Below are positions 1-6,577 of a DNA stretch of 9,556 nucleotides, in pieces. The notes beneath the pieces are model-generated. The model made no database searches, was not told the origin of the DNA, and was given only the letters and a program-made list of their open reading frames with translations. Position numbers and translations under genes: made by a program. The stretch comes from an uncultured Coriobacteriaceae bacterium (GTDB lineage Bacteria; Actinomycetota; Coriobacteriia; Coriobacteriales; Atopobiaceae). The DNA lies in assembly GCA_900552935.1 (NCBI GenBank), contig USBN01000046.1, forward strand, positions 1 through 9,556, in the 5' to 3' direction. The first letter of the stretch is position 1. The number at the start of each line of letters is the position of its first letter.

Positions 1-285
1 TCGCGCGGCGTCATCGAGCAGGGTGCCGAGCGCCTCGGCTGGGACCTCGCCACTCTCATGGAGAAGACGATCGAGGCCATGCGCCACTCCCCCTCCGCGC
101 CGCACGGGGACGAGGCGGATGGTGCCGAGGCCGACGCGACTGATGCGTCCGCTGCGCCCGCCGACGCCGCGTCCGCTGCGCCCGCCGACGCCGCGCCCGC
201 CCAGCACGCCGGCTCGGCCGTACCCGCCCAGCACGCCGCCTCCCCCGCCACGGGTGCCGATGCCGCGCCCGCCACGCAGGCCTAG
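1..285 (+). CDS. C-terminal part of a probable HD-domain hydrolase with an Ala/Pro-rich tail
   Basis: This is the 3' end of a gene whose start lies before the window; the open frame runs from base 1 to the TAG at 283-285. The first ~30 residues (SRGVIEQGAERLGWDLATLM, then EKTIEAMRHS) resemble from memory the last helix of small (~185 aa) HD-superfamily phosphohydrolases, which typically end in a '...RGVIE.GA..LG..LD.LIE.TI.AMR' pattern. The HD metal ligands would be upstream, so the catalytic domain cannot be checked. After the helix come ~60 residues that are almost all Ala, Pro, Asp and Ser, built partly from DNA tandem repeats and probably disordered. Such a tail is not usual in the family. 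The stop is 17 bases before the desulfurase gene, so the three + strand genes are probably co-transcribed. The substrate is unknown. The family call is moderate confidence; the coding call is firmer. Confidence 0.6.
   Translation, partial: SRGVIEQGAERLGWDLATLMEKTIEAMRHSPSAPHGDEADGAEADATDASAAPADAASAAPADAAPAQHAGSAVPAQHAASPATGADAAPATQA
145..192 (+). repeat. 24-bp in-frame tandem duplication in the Ala/Pro-rich tail
   Basis: Two identical 24-base units (145-168 and 169-192) sit head to tail and encode ASAAPADA twice. A second degenerate pair follows: CCCGCCCAGCACGCC occurs at 196-210 and again about 27 bases later, giving PAQHAGSAVPAQHA. Unit lengths are multiples of three, so the frame is kept. 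This looks like slippage-grown low-complexity coding sequence. Confidence 0.85.
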
Positions 286-302
286 TCAATAAACCGCAGC
301 TC

Positions 303-1550
303 ATGACTATCATCTATCTCGACAACGCCGCCACCACGCGCACGAGCGCCGCCGCGCTCGATGCCATGCGAGAGGTCTACGCCGGCGACGCCTTCGCCAA
401 CCCCGCGAGCCAGCACGCCGCCGGCGACGCGGCGCTTCGCGTGCTCGAAAGCTCGCGCCGCCGCATCGCCGAGCGCCTGCACGCACGCCCCAGCGAGGTC
501 GAGTTCACCTCCTGCGGATCCGAGGCGAACAACCAAGCCCTGCTAACAGGCGCGGCCTATGGCGCGCGCGAGGACAGGCGCCACATCGTCGCCTCCGCCA
601 TCGAGCACCCGAGTGTCCTTCGCATGCTCGAGCTTCTCGCCTCGCCCGACGGCCCCTATGGAGGAAACTTCGAGGTCACGCTCGTGAAGCCAGATGCCAA
701 CGGCCTCGTCAGCGTGGCCGACGTCAAGGCCGCCATGCGCCCGGATACCTGCCTCGTCTCCCTCATGTACGCAAACAATGAGGTAGGTGCCGTGCAGCCC
801 GTGCGCGATGTCTGCCGCATGGCCCGCAAGCGCGGCGCCCTCTTCCACACGGACGCCGTCCAGGCCACCGGCCACCTCCCCATCGACTTCACGCGAGACG
901 GCTTCGACCTGCTCACCCTCTCCGCCCACAAGTTCCACGGTCCTCGCGGGATGGGCGCGCTCGTATGCTCGCACCGCGTGGTACCAGCCTCGCTCGTCCT
1001 CGGCGGCGCGCAGGAGCGCGGACACCGTGCCGGTACCTCGAACGTCGCGGGAGCCGCCGGCATGGCAGCCGCGCTCGACGAGGCATGCGACAGGCTTGAA
1101 GCCAATACGTCGCAGGTAGAAGCGCTACGTACGCGATTCGTTCGTCAGCTTGCCAGCATCGAAGGCGTACATGTGCTCGGCCCGACGGAGCCGTCCCTCC
1201 GCCTCCCCGGAATCGTCGCCATCACGCTCGACGGAATCGACCATCAGCGCTCCCTCGTCCTTCTCGACGAGCTCGGCGTGTGCCTGAGCGCCGGCTCCGC
1301 CTGCGCGGCGGGCGCTCTCGAGGAGAGCCACGTCCTTGCCGCCATGGGCATATCGCCCGAGGTGGGGCGCACGTATCTGCGAGTCTCCCTCGATGCCGAG
1401 GAGAACGATGAGGCCGCTGTCGACCGCGCCGCTGAGGCGATCGCCTCGGTCGCCGCACGCCTGCGCAAGCAAGGCGAAACGCTGACAGCGCAGCCGCACG
1501 TTTCGGCCAACCCGCCCTCCGGCACACCCATGGGAGGTGACGCCCGATGA
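303..1550 (+). CDS. iscS: Cysteine desulfurase, IscS/NifS family
   Basis: This is a PLP-dependent enzyme that converts L-cysteine to L-alanine and carries the released sulfur as a persulfide for tRNA thiolation and possibly Fe-S clusters. It has 415 residues, near the family norm of ~400. Visible motifs, in order, are the N-terminal YLDNAATT (residues 5-12), EFTSCGSEANNQA, His102 in EHPS (stacks on PLP), HTDAVQ (182-187), the Schiff-base Lys210 in SAHKFHGP, RGHRAGTSNV, and the active-site Cys334 in SAGSACAAGALE, followed by SHVLAAMG as in class I enzymes. The ATG at 303 is the only start that keeps the N-terminal motif, although I see no good Shine-Dalgarno before it; coupling to the upstream gene is possible. 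The last ~20 residues are a Pro/Gly-rich tail. The stop overlaps the mnmA start (ATGA), so it is probably the sulfur donor for MnmA, comparable to YrvO-MnmA in Bacillus subtilis. The IscS rather than NifS name is a convention here. Confidence 0.95.
   Translation: MTIIYLDNAATTRTSAAALDAMREVYAGDAFANPASQHAAGDAALRVLESSRRRIAERLHARPSEVEFTSCGSEANNQALLTGAAYGAREDRRHIVASAIEHPSVLRMLELLASPDGPYGGNFEVTLVKPDANGLVSVADVKAAMRPDTCLVSLMYANNEVGAVQPVRDVCRMARKRGALFHTDAVQATGHLPIDFTRDGFDLLTLSAHKFHGPRGMGALVCSHRVVPASLVLGGAQERGHRAGTSNVAGAAGMAAALDEACDRLEANTSQVEALRTRFVRQLASIEGVHVLGPTEPSLRLPGIVAITLDGIDHQRSLVLLDELGVCLSAGSACAAGALEESHVLAAMGISPEVGRTYLRVSLDAEENDEAAVDRAAEAIASVAARLRKQGETLTAQPHVSANPPSGTPMGGDAR
1532..1540 (+). promoter_or_regulatory. 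Ribosome binding site of mnmA
   Basis: GGGAGGTGA lies 6 bases before the ATG at 1547, inside the end of the desulfurase gene. It fixes the mnmA start and supports translational coupling across the ATGA overlap. Confidence 0.8.
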
Positions 1551-2626
1551 CTTCCGGACGCGTGCTTGTCGCCATGAGCGGCGGCGTCGACTCCAGCGTC
1601 TGCGCGAGGCTGCTGGTCGATGCGGGCTACGAGTGTACGGGCGCCACGATGCGCCTCGCCACCAACGAGGACGACCGCCCCGGCGAGCGCACCTGCTGCA
1701 GCACCGACGACATCGCCGATGCCCGCCAGGCTTGCTGGGACGCGGGCATCCGGCATCGTGTCTTCGACTACTCGCGCGAGTTCGCGCGCGACGTGATCGA
1801 CCCCTTCGTCGCGGCGTACGAGGCCGGCCTCACGCCCAACCCCTGCGTCGCCTGCAACCGCCACCTCAAGTTCGGTGCCCTGCTCGACCTGGCGCTCGAG
1901 CTCGGGTATGACCACGTAGCCACCGGTCACTACGCGCGCGTCACGCACGACGACGCCGGCTGGCACCTGCTCAAGGGGGTCGACACGCGCAAGGACCAGA
2001 GCTACTTCCTCTTCGGCCTCACGCAGGAGCGCCTCGCCCACGTCATGTTTCCGCTGGGTGGGATGCTCAAGGACCCCGAGGTGCGCGACATCGCCGCGAG
2101 CTACGGCCTCACGAGCGCCAACAAGAAGGACTCCGAGGGCATTTGCTTCGTTCCCGGTGGCGACCACCTGCGCTTTATTGAGGAGCGCACCGGTCGCATC
2201 GCACCCGGGGGCGACATCCTCGACACGGAGGGCAACGTCCTCGGACGCCATCGGGGCGCGCTTCGCTACACGCTCGGCCAGCGCAAGGGCCTGGGCGTGG
2301 CATGCGCCAAGCCCGTCTACGTCTGCAAGGTCGACACCGTTGCCAACACCGTGACCCTCGGCGACGAGGACTGCCTCATGGCGAGCGCGCTCGTCGCCGG
2401 CGACTGGAACTGGGTATCCGGCCGCGTGCCCGACGAGCCCGTGCGCGCGTCGGCCAAGGTGCGCTATCGCCAGCCGGATCAGCCCTGCGTGGCAACGCCA
2501 CTCACTGACGGCCGCGTGCGCCTCGAGTTCGACGCGCCGCAACGCGCGATCACGCCCGGTCAGGCCACGGTGCTCTACCTCGGCGACGAAGTCCTCGGCG
2601 GCGGCACCATCGAGCACGTGGAGTAG
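1547..2626 (+). CDS. mnmA: tRNA-uridine 2-sulfurtransferase MnmA
   Basis: This cytoplasmic enzyme adenylates U34 of tRNA(Lys/Glu/Gln) and replaces the 2-oxygen with sulfur, giving s2U. It has 359 residues, close to E. coli MnmA (368). Seen in order are the PP-loop SGGVDSS (residues 11-17) for ATP binding, TPNPCVACNRHLKFG with Cys100 and Cys103, ATGHYARV, KDQSYFLFGL (the tRNA-contacting family motif), KKDSEGICFV with Cys200, and RYTLGQRKGLGV at the start of the C-terminal barrel domains. Cys100 and Cys200 match the two catalytic cysteines of the family (102 and 199 in E. coli). The third cysteine in CVAC matches the one reported as an Fe-S ligand in some MnmA proteins; whether this one binds a cluster is inference. 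It starts with a 4-base overlap with the desulfurase gene and ends 281 bases before the convergent dipeptidase gene. No domain is missing. Confidence 0.97.
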   Translation: MTSGRVLVAMSGGVDSSVCARLLVDAGYECTGATMRLATNEDDRPGERTCCSTDDIADARQACWDAGIRHRVFDYSREFARDVIDPFVAAYEAGLTPNPCVACNRHLKFGALLDLALELGYDHVATGHYARVTHDDAGWHLLKGVDTRKDQSYFLFGLTQERLAHVMFPLGGMLKDPEVRDIAASYGLTSANKKDSEGICFVPGGDHLRFIEERTGRIAPGGDILDTEGNVLGRHRGALRYTLGQRKGLGVACAKPVYVCKVDTVANTVTLGDEDCLMASALVAGDWNWVSGRVPDEPVRASAKVRYRQPDQPCVATPLTDGRVRLEFDAPQRAITPGQATVLYLGDEVLGGGTIEHVE

Positions 2627-2632
2627 CGCCCA

Positions 2633-2682
2633 CTCGCGCGACCGCGGTGGCAGCTGGCTCGCGCGACCGCGGCGGCAGCTGG
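2633..2682 (+). repeat. 25-bp tandem duplication downstream of mnmA
   Basis: Two 25-base units (2633-2657 and 2658-2682) differ at one base (GCGGTGG versus GCGGCGG). A third copy starts at 2683 but breaks off after about 8 bases. Each unit begins CTCGCGCGACCGCGG and ends GCAGCTGG. GACCGCG at 2665-2671 can pair with CGCGGTC at 2687-2693. It begins 7 bases after the mnmA stop codon and carries no open frame of note. Function unknown. Confidence 0.8.
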
Positions 2683-2718
2683 CTCGCGCGGTCCCCGCGC
2701 GCCCACTTGAGTCGCCAT

Positions 2719-2780
2719 AACCTACCTCTTGTAAGGTTTCGGGCCCCTTTTCGGCGGCAAAACCTTACAAGAGGTAGGTT
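2719..2780. repeat. 62-bp palindromic intergenic element, copy 1
   Basis: This is a perfect inverted repeat: 2719-2739 is the reverse complement of 2760-2780 (21 bp arms), with a 20-base loop. Counting only the part shared with copy 2 (9396-9457), the layout is 18-bp arm, 26-base interior, 18-bp arm. The left arm begins AACCTACCTCTTGTAAGG. It lies between convergent genes (mnmA and the dipeptidase), so a role as a bidirectional terminator is possible, but only four T residues follow the right arm on the + strand. The two-copy, equal-length pattern points instead to a dispersed repeat family of the REP or mini-element kind. I see no target-site duplication and no coding capacity. Confidence 0.85.
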
Positions 2781-2818
2781 TTGGTGCGCAGCCAGGCTTT
2801 GGCCCCCGCGATAACAGA

Positions 2819-2848
2819 AGGCGCTCGCCACGTAGGTGACGAGCGCCT
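2819..2848 (-). terminator. Possible terminator of the dipeptidase gene
   Basis: AGGCGCTCG (2819-2827) pairs with CGAGCGCCT (2840-2848). After one mismatch, three more pairs close a 4-base loop. On the - strand the stem is followed by TCTGTTATC, which is only moderately T-rich. It sits about 60 bases past the dipeptidase stop, where a terminator is expected. On the + strand it is followed by CTGCGTTTCG, which is poorer. The hairpin is clear; terminator function is inferred. Confidence 0.5.
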
Positions 2849-2907
2849 CTGCGTTTCGAATCCTCAGACGCGACCTCCCTTCGGGCGCGCCCGGGCAGCT
2901 GCCGTTC

Positions 2908-4479
2908 CTAGTGGTCAGACAGCGAGAAGGCGTTCTTCATCAGCATGCTCGAGGTGTATAGCACCTTGTCGAGCAGCTTGTCGGTCTCGTCACGAAGCTC
3001 ATCGGCAACGCGCTGGTTAGCCTCCTCGAGCACGCCCTCGACCTCGGCGGCGTCAGCGCCGGCCTCCGCAAGCGCGGCGACCCGGGCGTCGGTCTCGCGC
3101 AGGACGCGCTGGCCAAACGCCATCGTACGCTCGCGGTAGTTGTCGATGGTGTTCACGTTGTCGTTGAAGTGCGCATCGGCAATCGCGGCGATGATGCGGT
3201 TCGCCCAGTAGAAGTTCTCCGTGGTCACGTGGGCCGTGGTGTCGCGCAGGTACGCCGGCATGTCGCCAACCTGGGCGAAGAACGGCGCCAGGGTGTTGAA
3301 GGCGTTCGAGCCGTAGGCCATCCACTGCACGCAGCACGTGGCCGCGGGCGCATAGGGACGCAGCTGCAGCACGGCGAGGTGGTTGTTGCGGTTGATGCCG
3401 ATGGAACGGTAGCGGCGGCGCTCGGCATCGGTACCAAGGTTGCCGTAGGGGTCAAACGGCGTTCCGTCGTAGTGGCTCGAGAGCACGTCCTTCACGTCCT
3501 CGATGGTGAGCTTGCGCTCCGGCACTCGGCACCAGGGGATGTCGTCGCTCTCCGGGCCCCACTCGGCGTCCGGACCGTCCCAGGCGTCGCTGGGGTTGAG
3601 CGTGCGCTGCATCATCCACGCGCGACAGGTGTTGTAAACGTGGTCGCGGCCGGTGTGGGAACCAAAGGCCTCGCGCGGATTGAAGCGCGTGTGGACGCCG
3701 TCCGCGCAGACCGCGCCCTCGTCGCTTCCGGCAAGGCCAAGGTCAGCGTCAGAAAGCGTGAGGTCGAGGTGGTTGGCGGCCATCCACTCGCGAAGATCCG
3801 CGCTGCACATGAAGTCGCGCTGGTCACCCATGGCGTCGTCGAGGTCGAAGTCGTCGATGCCAAGCTGGTTGGGCATCGTGACGTAGGCCTCGTCCGGCAC
3901 GCGACGGGCGATCCAGTGGTGGCCACCAACGGACTCGATCCACCAAATCTCGTCGGCGTCAGAGAAGGCGGTGCCGTTCATCTCGTACGTGCCGTAGGTC
4001 TCGAGCAGCTCGCCAAGGCGACGCACGCCCTCGCGCGCGCTGCTGACGTACGGGAGGACGATCGTGAGGAAGTCCTCCTCGCCGATGCCACCGGGAACCT
4101 CCGGCTCATAGCCCTCCTCGCCGGGCTTGCCCTTCGCGGGCACGAGCGTGACGAGGGGGTCAGCGCCAAGCACGCGCTCGTTGGTGGTGATGGTCTCCGT
4201 CGCGCTCATGGCGACCTGGGCCTCGTTGAAGCCAGCCTCGCCCCAGATGCCCTCATCGAGAAGCGCGTTGGGCACGGCGGTGTAGCGCTGCGGGTTATCC
4301 GGCAGCTCGATCTCGACGTGGGAGAGCACCGAGCGATAGTGGCGCGGCTGCTCCTCCGGCGTCACCACGACGGTGCGCTTCGGGTCGAACGTGCCGTTAG
4401 AGGAATCCTCATTGCGCGCGATAATGGTTGACCCATCGTAGCTCGCCTTTTTGCCAATCAGGATCGTAGTGCAACCCAT
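2908..4479 (-). CDS. C69-family dipeptidase (PepD-like, N-terminal nucleophile hydrolase)
   Basis: This is a peptidase of family C69, whose members mostly cleave dipeptides in the cytoplasm with an N-terminal Cys as nucleophile. It has 523 residues, slightly longer than the ~470 typical of lactobacillar PepD. The start at 4479 gives MGCTTILIGKKASYDGS, so Cys3 is the expected nucleophile after removal of a two-residue leader. Family motifs follow: IARNEDSSNG (20-29), YGTYEMNGTAFSDADE and IWWIESVGGHHWIARR (162-193), and MPNQ (202-205). The last ~75 residues are helical, charged and Ala/Glu-rich. A frame continues upstream of 4479 to 4722, but that part is Arg-rich, overlaps a stem-loop and shows no family similarity. 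A strong GGAGGGA site 6 bases before 4479 settles the start. No signal peptide or membrane segment is seen. It is read alone, convergent with mnmA and 268 bases downstream of the ABC operon. Preferred peptides cannot be predicted. Confidence 0.93.
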   Translation of the reverse strand: MGCTTILIGKKASYDGSTIIARNEDSSNGTFDPKRTVVVTPEEQPRHYRSVLSHVEIELPDNPQRYTAVPNALLDEGIWGEAGFNEAQVAMSATETITTNERVLGADPLVTLVPAKGKPGEEGYEPEVPGGIGEEDFLTIVLPYVSSAREGVRRLGELLETYGTYEMNGTAFSDADEIWWIESVGGHHWIARRVPDEAYVTMPNQLGIDDFDLDDAMGDQRDFMCSADLREWMAANHLDLTLSDADLGLAGSDEGAVCADGVHTRFNPREAFGSHTGRDHVYNTCRAWMMQRTLNPSDAWDGPDAEWGPESDDIPWCRVPERKLTIEDVKDVLSSHYDGTPFDPYGNLGTDAERRRYRSIGINRNNHLAVLQLRPYAPAATCCVQWMAYGSNAFNTLAPFFAQVGDMPAYLRDTTAHVTTENFYWANRIIAAIADAHFNDNVNTIDNYRERTMAFGQRVLRETDARVAALAEAGADAAEVEGVLEEANQRVADELRDETDKLLDKVLYTSSMLMKNAFSLSDH

Positions 4480-4485
4480 GTCTTC

Positions 4486-4492
4486 TCCCTCC
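4486..4492 (-). promoter_or_regulatory. Ribosome binding site fixing the dipeptidase start
   Basis: Read on the - strand, GGAGGGA is followed by GAAGAC and then the ATG at 4479. Just upstream, CCCGC and GCGGG can form a small 5-bp hairpin that ends next to this site. Confidence 0.8.
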
Positions 4493-4510
4493 CCCGCCAC
4501 CAGTGCGGGA

Positions 4511-4517
4511 ATTAATA
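4511..4517 (-). promoter_or_regulatory. Possible -10 box of the dipeptidase promoter
   Basis: TATTAAT on the - strand is an AT-rich island in a GC-rich spacer, 32 bases before the start codon. I find no convincing -35 at the right distance. About 28 bases further upstream is GAGAATCTTTTTCTC (4545-4559), a short T-rich dyad that could be a regulator site. Only the position and the AT content support this. Confidence 0.3.
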
Positions 4518-4644
4518 TCCTGAAACCCAGCCTACCACGCGAGCGAGAAAAAGATTCTCCCCGCCACGCACCGATCGCCCGCCGCCCACCCACGCCGCCG
4601 AGAGTCCCGCCATCCGCACGGGTATCGCCCCGCCACAGCCAGCA

Positions 4645-4718
4645 GCGGGAGGCGTCGTCATGCGAAGCGCAGGGTTTTCTCGAAGAGCACCCAAGCGCAG
4701 CATGGCGACGCCTCCCGC
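4645..4718. other. 74-nt stem-loop in the spacer downstream of the ABC operon
   Basis: 4645-4657 (GCGGGAGGCGTCG) is the exact reverse complement of 4706-4718. The stem continues inward with TCATGC (4658-4663) against GCATGG (4700-4705), then after a small bulge GCGC (4667-4670) against GCGC (4695-4698), GGGT against ACCC, and TCT against AGA around a 3-base loop. The T/G step at 4658/4705 pairs only in a + strand RNA (U-G); in a - strand RNA it is C/A. It lies 29 bases past the stop of the ABC A gene, but no T-tract follows on either strand, so it is not a standard intrinsic terminator. It could be an mRNA 3' end stabiliser, an RNA element or a repeat. Function unknown. Confidence 0.75.
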
Positions 4719-4747
4719 GCACAACCTATCAGGTCCTTCGATACGCC

Positions 4748-6577
4748 CTACGCAAACTGCGACTGGTAGAGCTCCGCGTACGCGCCGCCACGGGCGAGCA
4801 GCTCGTCGTGCGAACCCTGCTCGATGATGTTGCCGCGGTCCATCACCAGGATGAGGTCCGCGTCGACGATGGTCGAGAGGCGGTGCGCGATGACGAAGCT
4901 CGTGCGACCGGCCATGAGGTTCTCCATCGCGTGGACAATCGCCTGCTCGGTACGCGTATCGACGCTCGAGGTCGCCTCGTCCAGGATGAGGATCGCCGGG
5001 TCGCGCAGCATCGCGCGAGCGATGGTGAAGAGCTGGCGCTGGCCGGCACTCACGGCCTCCGCGTCACCGGCGAGCACGGTGTCATAGCCATCCGGCAGCG
5101 TGCGGATGAAGAAGTCGACGTGAGCCGCCTTGGCCGCGGCGATGACCTCCTCGCGCGTGGCGCCAGGGCAGCCGTAGGCGATGTTCTCGGCCACGGTCCC
5201 CTCGAACAGCCACGCGTCCTGGAGCACCATGCCAAACTGCTGGCGAAGGTCTCGGGCGCGCATCTTGCGCGTATCGCGGCCGTCGAGCGTGATGTGGCCG
5301 CCGTCGACCTCGTAGAAGCGCATGAGGAGATTCACGAGCGTCGTCTTGCCGGCACCCGTCGCGCCCACGATGGCGATCTTCTGGCCGGGCTCCGCCACGA
5401 GCGAGACGCCGCGCATGAGGGGGTTCTCCGGTGTGTAGCCAAAACGCACGTGCTCGAAGGCGATGCGGCCCTCGACCGGCTGGACCGGCTCGATGGGGTT
5501 CGCGGGATCCGCCTCGACCTCGTCCTCGTCGAGCAGGCGGAAGACGCGCTCCGCGGCGGCGAGGGCTCCCTGCAGCATGTTCACGGTGAGCGAGACCTGC
5601 GTGAGCGGCTCGGACGCGTGGTTAAGGTACTGGAAGAAGGCCTGGAAGACGCCCACGGTAAGGCCGCCGGCAAGCAGCATCTGGCCCGCGAGGAACGCGA
5701 TCACAACCTGCGACAGGCGCATGACTAAGCGGATTGCGGGGCCGACGGATTGCGTCAGGAAGTCCGAGAACGCGGACGCCGTCGCGAGCTCCTGTGCCGC
5801 CTTGCCGATCTCCGCCACGCTGGCCTCGTCGCGGCCGAACGCCTTGATGACGGCGCGGCCGGAGTACGCCTGCTCCACGCAGCCGGTGAGCTTGCCGAGA
5901 GACGCCTGCCTCGAGGCCGTCGCCGTGAGGGTGTGCATCGCAAAGAACCTCGTCACGAGCAGCGCCACCGAGGCAAACGCCGTGAAGACGAGGGCGAGCT
6001 TGACACTCACGGAGAACATGAGGATGACGGCGAGGAGGAACGTCAGGCCGGAGTTCACGACCTGCATGAGCCCGCGCTGCAACACCTCGCTGACCTTGTC
6101 GAGGTCGTTCGTGGCGCGGCTGATCGTCTCGCCCGGCTGGTGCCGGTCGAAGTACGCGAGCGGCAGGCGCTCGAGCTTGGCCGCGATCTGCTCGCGGAGC
6201 TTGAGGTTCAGGCGCTCTGCGAAGCTCGCCATGATGAAGGAGTTGACGGTGTAGAAGGCCCAGGAGAGCGTCCAGAGACCGAAGAACGTCAGGATCTCGG
6301 TGCCGCCGTTCTCGAAGGCGACGACGTAGCTCTCGCCACGCGCGAAGCACTCCTGGATGTTGCCCCACAAAAGGTCAATGAGGCCGGCGCTGTAGGACAC
6401 GGCGCCAAGCTGCAGCGTCACGTAGGTCACGGCGAAGACGCTCATGAGGACGAGTCTCCAACGCTGGCCGGTGGCGGCGTTCCAGATGCGCATGGCCGTG
6501 GCGGCGGCGTTTGCGGGTACCTCGAGCTCCTCCTCGGGCTCGGGCACCCGACGTTTGAACTCCCCTTCGTTACTCAT
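4748..6577 (-). CDS. ABC exporter half-transporter A (catalytic NBD, degenerate signature)
   Basis: This is one half of a heterodimeric multidrug-type ABC exporter in the cell membrane, with membrane domain and ATPase fused (609 aa, normal length). The N-terminal half holds about six hydrophobic segments (for example residues ~38-65, ~92-117, ~175-210) and the coupling-region motif YFDRHQPGETISRATNDLD. The NBD shows Walker A GATGAGKT (Lys411), Q-loop Gln453, signature VSAGQ (509-513, instead of LSGGQ), Walker B ILILDEATSS with catalytic Glu534, and switch His565 in IAHRLS. It therefore supplies the working Walker and switch residues but a poor signature, complementing protein B, as in BmrCD, LmrCD and TM287/288. 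The start at 6577 is supported by AAGGAGG 6 bases upstream and overlaps the B stop (ATGAGTAA). The N-terminal 30 residues are charged and cytoplasmic. Substrate unknown; drug or metabolite efflux is likely given the MarR gene. Confidence 0.95.
   Translation of the reverse strand: MSNEGEFKRRVPEPEEELEVPANAAATAMRIWNAATGQRWRLVLMSVFAVTYVTLQLGAVSYSAGLIDLLWGNIQECFARGESYVVAFENGGTEILTFFGLWTLSWAFYTVNSFIMASFAERLNLKLREQIAAKLERLPLAYFDRHQPGETISRATNDLDKVSEVLQRGLMQVVNSGLTFLLAVILMFSVSVKLALVFTAFASVALLVTRFFAMHTLTATASRQASLGKLTGCVEQAYSGRAVIKAFGRDEASVAEIGKAAQELATASAFSDFLTQSVGPAIRLVMRLSQVVIAFLAGQMLLAGGLTVGVFQAFFQYLNHASEPLTQVSLTVNMLQGALAAAERVFRLLDEDEVEADPANPIEPVQPVEGRIAFEHVRFGYTPENPLMRGVSLVAEPGQKIAIVGATGAGKTTLVNLLMRFYEVDGGHITLDGRDTRKMRARDLRQQFGMVLQDAWLFEGTVAENIAYGCPGATREEVIAAAKAAHVDFFIRTLPDGYDTVLAGDAEAVSAGQRQLFTIARAMLRDPAILILDEATSSVDTRTEQAIVHAMENLMAGRTSFVIAHRLSTIVDADLILVMDRGNIIEQGSHDELLARGGAYAELYQSQFA

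Noticed and set aside
1244..2617. Long open frame on the - strand opposite the desulfurase and mnmA genes
   Set aside because: It is antisense to two well-recognised genes, has no family motif, and is expected by chance in GC-rich DNA.
2633..2780. CRISPR-like array
   Set aside because: There are only two direct units without spacers plus a palindrome, no leader and no cas genes.
2550..2831. Short - strand frame across palindrome copy 1 with a peptide like one across copy 2 (9251-9472): QNLPLVR... and QNLPFVR...
   Set aside because: The likeness follows from the shared DNA of the palindromes. Flanking residues are unrelated, the first overlaps the mnmA 3' end, and neither has a proper start signal. 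They are probably repeat-derived false genes.
3169..4431. Long + strand open frame opposite the dipeptidase gene
   Set aside because: It mirrors the codon pattern of the dipeptidase gene, has Val/Ala/Arg-rich composition and no motif. The same holds for + strand frames over the ABC genes at 4451-5728 and 6444-8141.
4480..4722. In-frame N-terminal extension of the dipeptidase
   Set aside because: It is Arg-rich, overlaps the 74-nt stem-loop and the possible -10 box, and would bury the catalytic Cys3. The strong ribosome binding site points to the ATG at 4479.
4480..4747. Riboswitch or T-box before the dipeptidase gene
   Set aside because: I see no conserved core of a known riboswitch or T-box. 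The large dyad lies upstream of the likely promoter, so it would not be in the leader.
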